35,300 nt of DNA. It comes from Paracoccaceae bacterium. GTDB lineage: Bacteria > Pseudomonadota > Alphaproteobacteria > Rhodobacterales > Rhodobacteraceae. Where the stretch lies: positions 1 to 35,300 of the forward strand of contig JASJAR010000035.1 in NCBI GenBank assembly GCA_030066905.1. Reading direction: 5' to 3'. Position 1 is the stretch's first letter; each line of letters begins with the position of its first letter. The position numbers were made by a program, and so were the translations under genes. The notes under the pieces were generated by a model, which was given only the letters and a program-made list of their open reading frames with translations, was not told the origin of the DNA and made no database searches. Positions 1-8,037 of the stretch are shown here, in pieces.

Positions 1-2
1 TC

Positions 3-767
3 GCCCGGGATTGGTACGGCCTGCAATCGGCCGAGGAACGCATCTGGTGCCTGACCGAGCCCCATGTGCACCCGATCTTTTCGGCCAATATCTTCCTCGT
101 TCTCGGGCGCGACGCCGATCTGGTGATCGATGCGGGCATGGGCATCGCGCCGCTCCGCCCGGTGCTCGACGGCCTTCGGCCCGACCGGGGAAAACCGCTT
201 TGGCTCTTCGTAACCCATACCCATGTGGACCATATCGGGGCGGCTCATGAATTCGACACCAGGCTGGTGCACCCGCTGGAAGTCGGGGGCCTCACGGCCC
301 CCGAGCCCTGGAGCCTCGATGCGGCCGACATCTCACCGGTCTTTCGGCAGCTTTTTCTCGATGCGGGCTATCCGCCGCTCTGGCCGATGCTGATCGACGC
401 GGTGCCGCGCTCCGGCTACGACCCGGCCGGTTACGGACTCCGCCCGGCTCCGGCGACCGGCACGGTGGACGACGGCGACATCGTCGACCTCGGCGATTGG
501 CAGGCGGAGGTGATCCACATGCCGGGGCACTCGCCCGGCCAGATCGGGCTGTGGCACGAAGGCTCGGGCACGCTTTTCGGAGCGGATGCGATTTACGATG
601 GGCCGCTGATCTACGACGGGCCCGGCATGAGCACCGAGGATTATGCCCAGACCTTCCGACGTCTCCGGAAGCTTCCGGTGAAGACCGTCTATGGCGGGCA
701 TGACCCGGTTTTCGGGCGGGAGCGCTTCTACGAGATCATCGGCGACCATCTCGCCCTTTGGGCGTAG
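3..767 (+). CDS. MBL-fold metallo-hydrolase (5' end outside window)
   Basis: Metallo-beta-lactamase-fold hydrolase, probably cytosolic, substrate unknown. The metal-binding motif HTHVDH is present near the middle, followed by the PGHSPG loop, a GADAIYD segment carrying the bridging Asp, and a late GGHDP segment with the last His. The reading frame stays open to the left edge and codes plausible protein before the first possible GTG start at 66 (RDWYGL..., WCLTEPHV), so the true start lies upstream of the window and the protein is cut here. It is convergent with the next gene, with an inverted repeat between them. The spacing and catalytic residues resemble the glyoxalase II/lactonase-like branch, but nothing in the context fixes a substrate. 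Confidence 0.85.
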   Translation, partial: ARDWYGLQSAEERIWCLTEPHVHPIFSANIFLVLGRDADLVIDAGMGIAPLRPVLDGLRPDRGKPLWLFVTHTHVDHIGAAHEFDTRLVHPLEVGGLTAPEPWSLDAADISPVFRQLFLDAGYPPLWPMLIDAVPRSGYDPAGYGLRPAPATGTVDDGDIVDLGDWQAEVIHMPGHSPGQIGLWHEGSGTLFGADAIYDGPLIYDGPGMSTEDYAQTFRRLRKLPVKTVYGGHDPVFGRERFYEIIGDHLALWA

Positions 768-784
768 CCGTCGACGAGCCTTGA

Positions 785-865
785 GCGCCCCGGGCTTGAT
801 CCGGGCCTCGGGCAATTGACGCGCCCCGTTCGTCGAGGTCCCGGGCCGAGCCCGGGACAGGGCGC
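785..865. repeat. Palindromic intergenic repeat, copy 1
   Basis: Two arms, cgccccgggcttgatccggg (786-805) with its tail, and cgaggtcccgggccgagccc (834-853) with its tail, are imperfect reverse complements of each other, and each arm is itself a small hairpin (CCGGG...CCGGG). It lies between two convergent stop codons. A second copy is at 9925-10002, also between convergent genes. It is likely a REP-like element that may act as a bidirectional terminator or mRNA-end stabiliser; there is no T run. Confidence 0.7.
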
Positions 866-882
866 AGTGGGCGCGACCCCGC

Positions 883-1629
883 TCAGGCCGCGCTCTCTTC
901 CGCCCGGCGCGCCGCGAAATCGCGCTCCAACGCGCGGCCGAAAAAGTCCGTCGCCCTGAACGCCAAGCCCTCGGTTTTCAGTGCCAGCACGGTCTTGCCT
1001 TCCCAAAGCGGGTTCGTGGCCAGGCAGGCCACGCCGTCCGACCCCGCCCAGTGCCCGAAAACGTACCCTTGGGCGAATTGCCGAGCCACCTCCGACCCAC
1101 GGTCGCCGGCGCGCAGGGCCGCTCGTGCCGCTTCGGGCGCCCCAGGCTCGGCGGGGCCGAAACCGAAGACGAAGCGCTGTCCGACAGAGACCAGAAACCC
1201 AAGCTCATCGCCGGCGCTATAGCGTTCGGCAAAGGCGGTCTCCTCGCCGGTGCGGTGCCAAAGCTCGGAATACTCCGCATGGATGCCCTCTTCGATGAGT
1301 TCCGACCAGGCCTCCATCCGCATCCGCCCCGCATCGACCGCTGTCGGTTCCCCGTGCCAGTTGATCCGACGTTCCCAGGTGCAAATGTCGCCGTTGAGCC
1401 TGATGGCTCCGGCAAAGCCTTCCGCCCCCAGAAGATCGAGAAGCGTCGCCCGGCCGAGATCGGCCAGAGCGGTCGCGCCGCGCACATCGGGGCGCGGACA
1501 GGGGATGCGAATGTCGGCATAAAGCGATCCCACCTGCATCCAATGGACTGCCGTTTCGTGGTCGATCACGCCCGGCGCCTTCAGCCAGGCCCGGCGCCAA
1601 TGGCCCTGGAGGTCGGCCAGATCGATCAT
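883..1629 (-). CDS. Uncharacterised protein, possibly HRI1-like
   Basis: Protein of 248 residues with no signal peptide and no membrane segment. I do not recognise it with certainty. Visible features are an aromatic-rich N-terminal half (VHWMQVGSLYADIRIP near residues 25-40), CTWERRINWHGEP near 85-97, and a C-terminal segment with FGHWAG and NPLWEGKTVLALK. The Trp-rich alternating pattern suggests a beta-barrel of the HRI1/lipocalin-like kind, but that is only an impression. The start was chosen at 1629 because this ATG overlaps the stop of the isochorismatase-fold gene (ATGA), which makes it the last gene of the importer operon. A longer open frame upstream of this ATG is read-through of the neighbour's antisense frame. 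Co-transcription suggests a role linked to the imported compound. Confidence 0.65.
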   Translation of the reverse strand: MIDLADLQGHWRRAWLKAPGVIDHETAVHWMQVGSLYADIRIPCPRPDVRGATALADLGRATLLDLLGAEGFAGAIRLNGDICTWERRINWHGEPTAVDAGRMRMEAWSELIEEGIHAEYSELWHRTGEETAFAERYSAGDELGFLVSVGQRFVFGFGPAEPGAPEAARAALRAGDRGSEVARQFAQGYVFGHWAGSDGVACLATNPLWEGKTVLALKTEGLAFRATDFFGRALERDFAARRAEESAA

Positions 1630-2240
1630 TCGGCGGCGAGTTTCGCGCTGCCCATCGCCGCGATCATGTCGGCGGCCGAGATCACAGCACCGGTCTGGAG
1701 ATACTCCATCGCGTTGAGCGAGGCTTGATGCGCCTCGGGCGAGGTGCCGCCGACGCAATCTTTGACCACCCGGCAGTAATAGTCGTGCTGGTGGCCGTCG
1801 ACGAAGGTGTAATGGACGCAGACATCCGTCATGCCGCCCACCATGATGAGCGTCTCCGCCTTGAGCCCCTTGAGGAGGATTTCCATCTCGGTTCCAAAAA
1901 ACGCCGAGTAGCGCCGCTTCGGTACGAAATAGTCTCCCGGCTGGCGGCCCATCTCTTCAAACGCCACCGGCGTGCCGGGCTCGCCCTCCATGCAGTGGAT
2001 GTCTTCCGAGCCATCGAGCTCGCGGCCATAGTCGACCATGTCGCGGCGGTGGATTTCCTGGATGAAGATCACCGGGATACCAGTCTCATGGGCGGCATCG
2101 ACGATGCTGCGCGCGCGCTCCATGGCGTCGCGGTAGCCGTCCATCACGGGGATCCCGGCCTTGACGTCCATGAACGCGCTTTTCTGGATGTCGATGACGA
2201 GGAGGGCGGCGTTGCCGACGATTGTGGGTTGGCGGGCCAT
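1626..2240 (-). CDS. Isochorismatase-family cysteine hydrolase
   Basis: Cytosolic hydrolase of 204 residues, normal length for the family. The expected catalytic triad is visible: Asp17 in LVIDIQK, Lys108 in PKRRYSAFFGT and Cys141 in GGMTDVCVHYT, including the GG-x-x-T-D-x-C-V pattern before the nucleophile. Family members hydrolyse C-N bonds in compounds such as nicotinamide, N-carbamoylsarcosine, biuret and ureidoacrylate, or the isochorismate ether. The gene lies 12 bases downstream of the permease gene and overlaps the next gene by ATGA, so it belongs to the importer operon and probably acts on the imported nitrogen compound or a breakdown product. An amidase role is more likely than an isochorismatase role because no siderophore gene is nearby. 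Confidence 0.85.
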   Translation of the reverse strand: MARQPTIVGNAALLVIDIQKSAFMDVKAGIPVMDGYRDAMERARSIVDAAHETGIPVIFIQEIHRRDMVDYGRELDGSEDIHCMEGEPGTPVAFEEMGRQPGDYFVPKRRYSAFFGTEMEILLKGLKAETLIMVGGMTDVCVHYTFVDGHQHDYYCRVVKDCVGGTSPEAHQASLNAMEYLQTGAVISAADMIAAMGSAKLAAE

Positions 2241-2252
2241 GGGGTCTACTCC

Positions 2253-3050
2253 CTAGTTGCGAGATTGGTCCGCACCCATCAGGCGCGGAAGGTCGCCCCA
2301 GCGGGCGATGGCGGAGAAAACGGCGATTGAGACGACGATGAAGGTGATGGCGGCCACGGCCATGGTGGGCGTGTAGCCGTTGCGAAGCGAGTTGAAGATT
2401 TGCAGCGTCACCGTGGCGTAGGAGGAGGCGGAGACGAAGAACATCACGATGAACTCGTTGAAGGACAGGACCAGCACGAAGAAGAAGCCCGAGAGCGTGT
2501 AGGGCAGGGTCTGGGGCAGGACGACGGTGCGAAAGGCCTGGGCGTCCGTCGCCCCCATGGTGGCGGCGGCGTCGAGATGTGACCGGTCGATGGATTGAAG
2601 ACCAATGGAGATGGTCACGAGCGGCAGCGCCATCAAAAGAACCGCGTGGCTGACGACCCCGGCCCAGAGGTCTCCCAGACCGCCAAGGAACCCCCAGTAG
2701 AAGCCGAGCCCCACGCCGAAGACGATGGGCGGGACGGCGAAGGGGAGCGAACCGAGCCCGGCGATCACCTGAGCGAGTTTTGAGCCCGAGGACCAGAGCA
2801 TATAGGCGATGGGCCAGGCGAGAAGGACGGCGAGGGAGGCCGCGCCGACGGCGACGATGATCGAGTTTTGAAGGGCGTTGGTCCAAACGGGTTCGGTGAG
2901 GAAGAACTCGGCAAAGCGCGAGAGTGTCGGGTCTTGAGGCGGGAAGAACATCGACCGCCCGCCGTTGAGCGCCGCCCCCGACACCACCACGATGGGAAGG
3001 GCCAGCACGAGCGCCGAGAGCGCCATGTAGAGATGCCCCAGCGCCCGCAT
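2253..3050 (-). CDS. ABC transporter permease (PotC type)
   Basis: Inner-membrane permease of 265 residues with about six hydrophobic segments, beginning with LYMALSALVLALPIVVVSG. The EAA-type cytoplasmic loop is seen as DAAATMGATDAQAFRTVVLP near residues 165-184; this loop contacts the ATPase. It belongs to the spermidine/putrescine/iron(III) permease group. The start is the ATG at 3050, which shares one base with the stop of the upstream permease (TGATG); a longer frame running upstream is antisense noise. It pairs with the permease at 3050-4030, the ATPase at 4027-5103 and the binding protein at 5110-6177 to form one importer. Substrate specificity cannot be read from the permease. Confidence 0.9.
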   Translation of the reverse strand: MRALGHLYMALSALVLALPIVVVSGAALNGGRSMFFPPQDPTLSRFAEFFLTEPVWTNALQNSIIVAVGAASLAVLLAWPIAYMLWSSGSKLAQVIAGLGSLPFAVPPIVFGVGLGFYWGFLGGLGDLWAGVVSHAVLLMALPLVTISIGLQSIDRSHLDAAATMGATDAQAFRTVVLPQTLPYTLSGFFFVLVLSFNEFIVMFFVSASSYATVTLQIFNSLRNGYTPTMAVAAITFIVVSIAVFSAIARWGDLPRLMGADQSRN

Positions 3051-4030
3051 CACCGCGCCGCCGCCCAGCGGTTGAGCATGTGCCCAAGCGTGAGGCAGAT
3101 CCCGGCGGAGACGAGAAGAATGACGGCCATGGTCGCCCCAAACGGCGCATTGAGGTTCGCGCCCCGGACGTTTTGGTAGATCGCCACGGCGGTGGTGTGT
3201 TTCGCGGGATCGGCGAAAACCGTCACGGCGACATAGGTGCCGAGGAGAAACACAAAGAGCAGAAGCGTCGTGCCGAAGAGCGGCAGGCGCACGCTCGGCA
3301 GGATCACCGTGCGGAGGACCTGCCAGTTGTTCGCCCCCATCGTCCGGGCGGCTTCGGAATGGGAGGGGTCCATCCGCGAAAGTGCCGGGTAGAGCAGGAT
3401 CACCGCATAGGGCCAGACGAGGTAGCTCATCGTCAGGATGGTGGCAAAATCGGAGGTTTTGAACTTCACGTTGCGGGGGTTGGCGAGGCCCCAGTCGCGC
3501 AGGGTCTGGAAGTGGCCGGTGTCTTTGAGCCACTGGGTGAGACCGGTGGATTTGAAGAGGGCGGGGAGGCCGGAGTTGTTTGACAGAAGAATGTCCCAGC
3601 CCATCACGATGAAGACTTCCGAGAGCGACAGGGACGAGAGGATAAAGACGAGCCAGGCCGCCTGGGCCGAACGGCGGAGGCGCGTGAGAAGGAGGGTGAA
3701 GGGAAGGGCCGTGAGCACCGCGATGCAGGAGGCGATCACCGCGTACCAGAAGGAATAGCCGAGCTGGCCGATGTAGAGGAAGGTGACCTCATCGGGCCAG
3801 AGCGTGCCGACGAAGAACCGCTGGTAGTTCTCGAAGGTGAAATCCCAGACCCAGGCCGCACCTTCGACCTTGCGGCCAAAAGAGATCGCCAGGACCAGAA
3901 AGAACGGCACCAGACAAAGCGCGAAGACGAGCCCGGCAAAGCCCCAGGGCAGAAGCTTCGACCAGTTGAGCCGGGTCGCCGCAGCCGGTCGGTCCCCTAG
4001 GGGGACGTCGATACCGTCGGCGACACTCAT
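3050..4030 (-). CDS. ABC transporter permease (PotB type)
   Basis: Inner-membrane permease of 326 residues. After a roughly 30-residue polar N-terminus comes a long first membrane segment (WGFAGLVFALCLVPFFLVL), then a sizeable periplasmic loop and five more hydrophobic stretches. The EAA loop appears as SEAARTMGANNWQVLRTVIL at about residues 223-242. The ATG overlaps the ATPase stop (ATGA), so translation is probably coupled. It is the first of the two permeases of the spermidine/putrescine-type importer. A tryptophan-rich periplasmic segment around residues 65-95 is common in this group. Confidence 0.9.
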   Translation of the reverse strand: MSVADGIDVPLGDRPAAATRLNWSKLLPWGFAGLVFALCLVPFFLVLAISFGRKVEGAAWVWDFTFENYQRFFVGTLWPDEVTFLYIGQLGYSFWYAVIASCIAVLTALPFTLLLTRLRRSAQAAWLVFILSSLSLSEVFIVMGWDILLSNNSGLPALFKSTGLTQWLKDTGHFQTLRDWGLANPRNVKFKTSDFATILTMSYLVWPYAVILLYPALSRMDPSHSEAARTMGANNWQVLRTVILPSVRLPLFGTTLLLFVFLLGTYVAVTVFADPAKHTTAVAIYQNVRGANLNAPFGATMAVILLVSAGICLTLGHMLNRWAAAR

Positions 4031-5103
4031 TCGGCGGCCACCTTCTGGGCGGGTGCTGCGCGCGGCACCGCGAAGACATGGAGCGCTTCGGGGGGCAGGC
4101 GCACCTCCGTGGTCTCGCCCTTGGTCAGCACCTCGCCCTTCTCGCCGACGGCATATTCTATGACCATGGGCCCGAGGCCCGTGTCGAGATGGTATTCGCG
4201 CATCGGCCCCAGATCGCGCACGAACGTCACCGTGGCGGGGACGACATTCGGCCCCGGCCCCTCGTTGATGCCCGCCCGCTCGGGCCGGATGGCGACCTTG
4301 ACGGGCGAGCCTTCGAGGAAATTGGCCTCCGCTGTGAGGAGCGTGTCGCCCACGCGCACGCCGCCCGGCTCGGTGACCCCATCGAAGAAATTCGCCTTGC
4401 CGATGAAGTCGGCCACGAAAGCGTTTTCGGGGCGGTGGTAGATGTCTTGAGGGCTGCCCACCTGCTCGACGCGCCCGTTCGACATCACCACGATGCGGTC
4501 GGCCATGGTCATCGCTTCGCGCTGGTCGTGGGTGACGACGATTGTCGTGATACCGAGGCGCTGTTGCAGGAGACGAAGCTCCACCTGCATGTCTTCGCGG
4601 AGCTTCGCATCAAGGGCCGACATCGGCTCGTCGAGGAGGAAGACGTCGGGCTCTTGCGCCAGCGCGCGCGCAATGGCGACCCGCTGACGCTGGCCGCCCG
4701 AGAGCGCGCCGATGCGCCGGTCCCCGAGCCCCGAGAGTTGGACGAGGTCAAGAAGACTGTCCGCCTTGGTCGCCGCTTCCCCCCGCGAGGTCCCCGCGAT
4801 GGTCAGCGAATAGGCGACGTTGTCGCGGACGGAGAGATGGGGAAAGAGCGCGAAGCTCTGAAACACCATCCCGAACTTGCGCTTATGGGCCGGCCGGTCG
4901 GTGATCGGCACTGACCCCAAAAAGATCGCCCCCAAGGTCGGCGCCTCAAGCCCCGCAATCATCCGCAAGAGCGTGGTCTTGCCGCAGCCCGAGGGGCCGA
5001 GAAGGGCCGTCAACTCGCCTTCGGCAAAGGTCAGGTCGGTCGGTTCGACGGCTGTGACACCGCCGAACCGTTTCGAAATGCCTTTCAGGACGAGCCCCGG
5101 CAT
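4027..5103 (-). CDS. ABC transporter ATP-binding protein (PotA type)
   Basis: Cytosolic ATPase of 358 residues that energises the importer. All nucleotide-binding motifs are present: Walker A GPSGCGKTT near residue 36, signature LSGGQRQRVAIARAL near 138, Walker B VFLLDEPMSALD near 158, and the switch His in VVTHDQ near 193. The region after about residue 235 is a C-terminal regulatory beta-domain of the TOBE type (VAIRPERAGI). This architecture is typical of PotA/FbpC/UgpC-like ATPases of about 350-370 residues. It lies six bases after the binding-protein gene and overlaps the first permease gene by four bases. Confidence 0.93.
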   Translation of the reverse strand: MPGLVLKGISKRFGGVTAVEPTDLTFAEGELTALLGPSGCGKTTLLRMIAGLEAPTLGAIFLGSVPITDRPAHKRKFGMVFQSFALFPHLSVRDNVAYSLTIAGTSRGEAATKADSLLDLVQLSGLGDRRIGALSGGQRQRVAIARALAQEPDVFLLDEPMSALDAKLREDMQVELRLLQQRLGITTIVVTHDQREAMTMADRIVVMSNGRVEQVGSPQDIYHRPENAFVADFIGKANFFDGVTEPGGVRVGDTLLTAEANFLEGSPVKVAIRPERAGINEGPGPNVVPATVTFVRDLGPMREYHLDTGLGPMVIEYAVGEKGEVLTKGETTEVRLPPEALHVFAVPRAAPAQKVAAE

Positions 5104-5109
5104 GGGGGT

Positions 5110-6177
5110 TTATGCTCCGGCGAGCATCTTGTCCCAGGTCTCTTTGATGAAGGTCTCCTTGTCGAGATAGGCCTCGTAGGCGGGCTTGATCGAGGGGGTG
5201 CCGGAGACGAAGGCGAACTCGTCGTCGGTGAGATCCGTCATCGACTTGTCGACCAAGGGGGCCGTGCCGATCATCCGGCTCATCAGCGCCTGCGTTGCCG
5301 GGTCGGAGGAGAAGTTGATGAACTCCGCCGCCTCATCGGCCTTCTCCGAGATCGACGACAGGCACCAGGAGCCGTAATCCTGCGGGTTGCCCTCCTTGGG
5401 GAAGACGGCCTGGATCGGGAAGCCGTCGAGCGCCATGAGGTTCGAGACGTCGAGGTAGTATTGCCCGCCGATGATGTCGCCGTTTTTCATCGACTGTTCC
5501 ATCTGGCTTTCGGCCGACCACCAAAGGGCGACATTGGGTTTGATCTCGGCGGCTTTCTCGACGAGGGCGACGATGCCATCGTCGGTCGCGAAGGTCGCCT
5601 CGCCCTCGAAGAAGGTCGCCGCGACGATGTCGAGGAATTGCGAGTTGTAGTTGCGCGAAAGGCCGAGGGAGGCCTCATAGACCGAGCTGTCCCAGAACTC
5701 TGCCCAGCTTTCCGGGGCCTCGACCTCGTTGGGGTTGATGACCATCGCGGTGAACCACGACATCGCGCCGACCCCGAGCGCCCCTTCGCTCGCCTCATAG
5801 ACAAAGTAGCTGTCGAGGTTCGACGCGGCGGGAATTTTCGCGAGATCGAGGGGTGCGAGAAGCCCGCCGATGCGGCTTGCCTTGATGAGTGTGTCGCGGG
5901 CGTAAAGCGAGAGGTCCGCCGGCACGTTTCCGGCGGCCGTGGCCTGTTGCATGGTCACGAGCCAATCGGTGGAGTTCGGTTGGGTGACGCTTTCGACCTC
6001 GATCCCGGTGGCCTCGGTGAAGGCGGGGTAGACATGTTCCTTGAAGCTGTTCTCGAAGTAGCCGCCATAGGAGCCGATCTTGAGGCTCCGCGCTTGGGCG
6101 ATGAGCGGTGTGGCAAGCCCGGCCGCGGCAACGCTCGCCACGCCGGTTTTCAGAACGCTGCGTCGGTTGAGTTTCAT
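5110..6177 (-). CDS. Extracellular solute-binding protein (PotD type), Tat signal
   Basis: Periplasmic binding protein of 355 residues and the first gene of the importer operon. The N-terminus MKLNRRSVLKTG followed by a mild hydrophobic stretch and a likely cleavage after AQA is a twin-arginine type signal. The mature part (SLKIGSYGGYFENSFKEH..., PAFTEATGIEVE) matches the spermidine/putrescine/iron-binding family 1 proteins. The ATG at 6177 was preferred over an in-frame ATG 33 bases upstream because it has a good ribosome-binding site (AAAGGA about eight bases before) and gives a compact signal. The ligand cannot be told from sequence; operon partners point to a nitrogen-containing molecule. 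Confidence 0.88.
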   Translation of the reverse strand: MKLNRRSVLKTGVASVAAAGLATPLIAQARSLKIGSYGGYFENSFKEHVYPAFTEATGIEVESVTQPNSTDWLVTMQQATAAGNVPADLSLYARDTLIKASRIGGLLAPLDLAKIPAASNLDSYFVYEASEGALGVGAMSWFTAMVINPNEVEAPESWAEFWDSSVYEASLGLSRNYNSQFLDIVAATFFEGEATFATDDGIVALVEKAAEIKPNVALWWSAESQMEQSMKNGDIIGGQYYLDVSNLMALDGFPIQAVFPKEGNPQDYGSWCLSSISEKADEAAEFINFSSDPATQALMSRMIGTAPLVDKSMTDLTDDEFAFVSGTPSIKPAYEAYLDKETFIKETWDKMLAGA

Positions 6178-6251
6178 CTTGGCAATCCTTTTTCCCAGCC
6201 GCGCGTCCACGCCCGTTGAGATGGGCGGCGCGCGGGTCCCCAGTCATGCGT

Positions 6252-6282
6252 TAAATGCGAGACCAACGACGCCCCCGGTCAA
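6252..6282 (-). promoter_or_regulatory. Possible promoter of the importer operon
   Basis: In the 255-base divergent region, the minus strand shows TTGACC (6282-6277) and CATTTA (6257-6252) separated by 19 bases, about 75 bases before the binding-protein start. The match is weak and the spacing long, so this is only a candidate. No clear operator palindrome was found in this region. Confidence 0.25.
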
Positions 6283-6432
6283 CGAAAGCTGACCCAAATG
6301 TCGGCTACCGCGCGGGCAAACGATCAAATTTGAAGCAGTCGCCCCCGGCGAGGGACTAAGATTAATCGTCTGTGATTCCCTTCGCGGCGGGGTTGGGCAA
6401 GGTCTCTCGGGCGGACGAGATGGAGAGACGCG

Positions 6433-7512
6433 ATGCCCCGGGGAACGATTTCAAATGACCAGAAGGCGCTGACGGTGGACGATGCCACGCTGCCGGTGGT
6501 CGATCTTGCGGGGCTCTTTGCGGGCGGGGATGAGGCCAAGGCAAGTGTGGCGGCTGCGCTCGGCGAGGCCGCGCGGACCTCGGGCTTCTTCTACACTACC
6601 GGGCATGGGGTCGCGCCGGAGTTGATGGAGGCGATGTTTGCCGCCTCCCGCGAATTCCACGAAAAACCCCGCAGCTTCAAAATGAAGTACTGGTCGGGGT
6701 TCACGACCAACCATCGCGGCTACGTGCCGTTCGAGGAGAACGGCTCGGACTTCCCGAAAGTCATCAACTTCAACGAAGCCTGGGACATGTCCTACGAGGC
6801 CCCCGCCGACCACCCCGATTACCTCGCCGAATGGCGGATGACAGGGCCCAATGTCTGGCCCGATATCCCCGGATGGAAGGAGACCGTCTCGACCTACTAC
6901 GACGCGGTGTTCAACCTCGGCTTGAGGCTTCTCGATGCGCTGGCGCTCGAGCTCGGCGTCGAGACCGAGGAGCTGACCCAGCACATCACCTACCCGACCT
7001 CCCAGCTTCGGATGCTGCGCTATCTCGAAAACGACATGCCGGCGACGAAGGACGTGGTCGGCATCCAGGCCCATTCGGATTTCGAGTGCTTCACGATCCT
7101 TCTGCAAGGCGGGCCGGGCTTGCAGGTGATGAACGCCGAAGACGTCTGGATCGAGGCGCCGCCGATCCCGGGGTGTTTCATTGTCAATATCGGCGATATC
7201 TTCGAGACCTGGTCGGGCGGCCAGTTCAAATCGACCCAGCACCGGGTGATCAATTCGGGGCGCGAGCGTTATTCTTTCCCGCTGTTCTTCGGGCTCGACT
7301 ATCATGCGGTCGTGGAGCCGCTGGAGAAGTTCCGTACGCCCGAGACAGTGGAGAAATACCCGCCGATGAAGGCCGGCGAACACTTGATGCGGATGTCGAT
7401 CGGCGCGTTTCGGTACATGGCCGAGGCCAAGGCGGCGGGGGTTTTGGTGCCCGACTACGAGGTGCCCGAGGAGAACCCCTTCAAGCGTGAGGCGAAGGAG
7501 CCCGGGCCCTGA
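6433..7512 (+). CDS. Isopenicillin N synthase-like 2OG-Fe(II) oxygenase
   Basis: Cytosolic non-haem iron oxygenase of 359 residues. The N-terminal domain carries the usual LPVVDLAGL and TSGFFYTTGHGV segments. The jelly-roll core shows the complete iron triad His214-x-Asp216 (AHSDFECFT) and His270 (STQHRV), plus the R-x-S motif (Arg279, Ser281) that binds the carboxylate of 2-oxoglutarate. A GGAGAG ribosome-binding site precedes the ATG at 6433. Family members hydroxylate or desaturate small molecules, often plant hormones, alkaloids or beta-lactam precursors. It is divergent from the importer operon, and a shared substrate is possible. One base separates its stop from the next start. Confidence 0.9.
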   Translation: MPRGTISNDQKALTVDDATLPVVDLAGLFAGGDEAKASVAAALGEAARTSGFFYTTGHGVAPELMEAMFAASREFHEKPRSFKMKYWSGFTTNHRGYVPFEENGSDFPKVINFNEAWDMSYEAPADHPDYLAEWRMTGPNVWPDIPGWKETVSTYYDAVFNLGLRLLDALALELGVETEELTQHITYPTSQLRMLRYLENDMPATKDVVGIQAHSDFECFTILLQGGPGLQVMNAEDVWIEAPPIPGCFIVNIGDIFETWSGGQFKSTQHRVINSGRERYSFPLFFGLDYHAVVEPLEKFRTPETVEKYPPMKAGEHLMRMSIGAFRYMAEAKAAGVLVPDYEVPEENPFKREAKEPGP

Positions 7513-7513
7513 G

Positions 7514-7969
7514 ATGGACCCCCATCCGGACTTCGCCGAGACAGCTCTGCCGCGCAGCGCGCAGCTTCCAAGCTTCCGGCTGACGCCGCTGGGGCCCGAG
7601 GTCGCCGAGGAGGATTACGAGGCGGTGATGTCCTCGGCGGACGTCCTGAGGGGCGTTTTCGGGGACGATTGGCCTTTGGGCCTTACCTTGGCGGACAACC
7701 GCGTCGACATGGGCTGGCATGACCGGGAATTCACCGCCTGCCGGTCTTTCGCCTGGGTGGTCCGGAGCCCCGGAGGCGAATACCTCGGCTGCGCCTATGT
7801 CTATCCGGCCATCGGCGCGCGGGGGGCCGCGGATGTGGTGACCTGGGTGCGCGATGTGGCGGACCGCGCCGAAGTCATGCGGGCCTTCAACACCGAATTC
7901 GCCGACTGGCTGGCGCCCTTCGTTCCGGCAGGGGTCGCCCTGACCTGGCGGTCGAGCCCCACCGTCTGA
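7514..7969 (+). CDS. GNAT-like N-acetyltransferase family protein
   Basis: Small protein of 151 residues. The central part (SFAWVVRSPGGEYLGCAYVYP) matches the beta4 strand and turn of GNAT acetyltransferases, preceded by LADNRVDMGWHDREF. The C-terminal part (RAFNTEFADWLAP) is a helix that would close the fold. The usual acetyl-CoA loop (R/Q-x-x-G-x-G/A) is not clear, so activity is uncertain. The ATG at 7514 follows the oxygenase stop by one base, which argues for co-transcription; an upstream in-frame start at 7487 would overlap the oxygenase and lacks support. Confidence 0.6.
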   Translation: MDPHPDFAETALPRSAQLPSFRLTPLGPEVAEEDYEAVMSSADVLRGVFGDDWPLGLTLADNRVDMGWHDREFTACRSFAWVVRSPGGEYLGCAYVYPAIGARGAADVVTWVRDVADRAEVMRAFNTEFADWLAPFVPAGVALTWRSSPTV

Positions 7970-8037
7970 CGCGGGCTCGCGCACCCGAACTGATCGGCAT
8001 CAAGGCCGCCGCGACCTCGAACGGGCAGGGTTTGAGC

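Noticed and set aside
3050..3533. Upstream extension of the second permease frame (to 3533)
   Set aside because: The extension overlaps the first permease gene in another frame and is polar and Pro/Arg-rich; the ATG at 3050 coupled to the upstream stop is the natural start.
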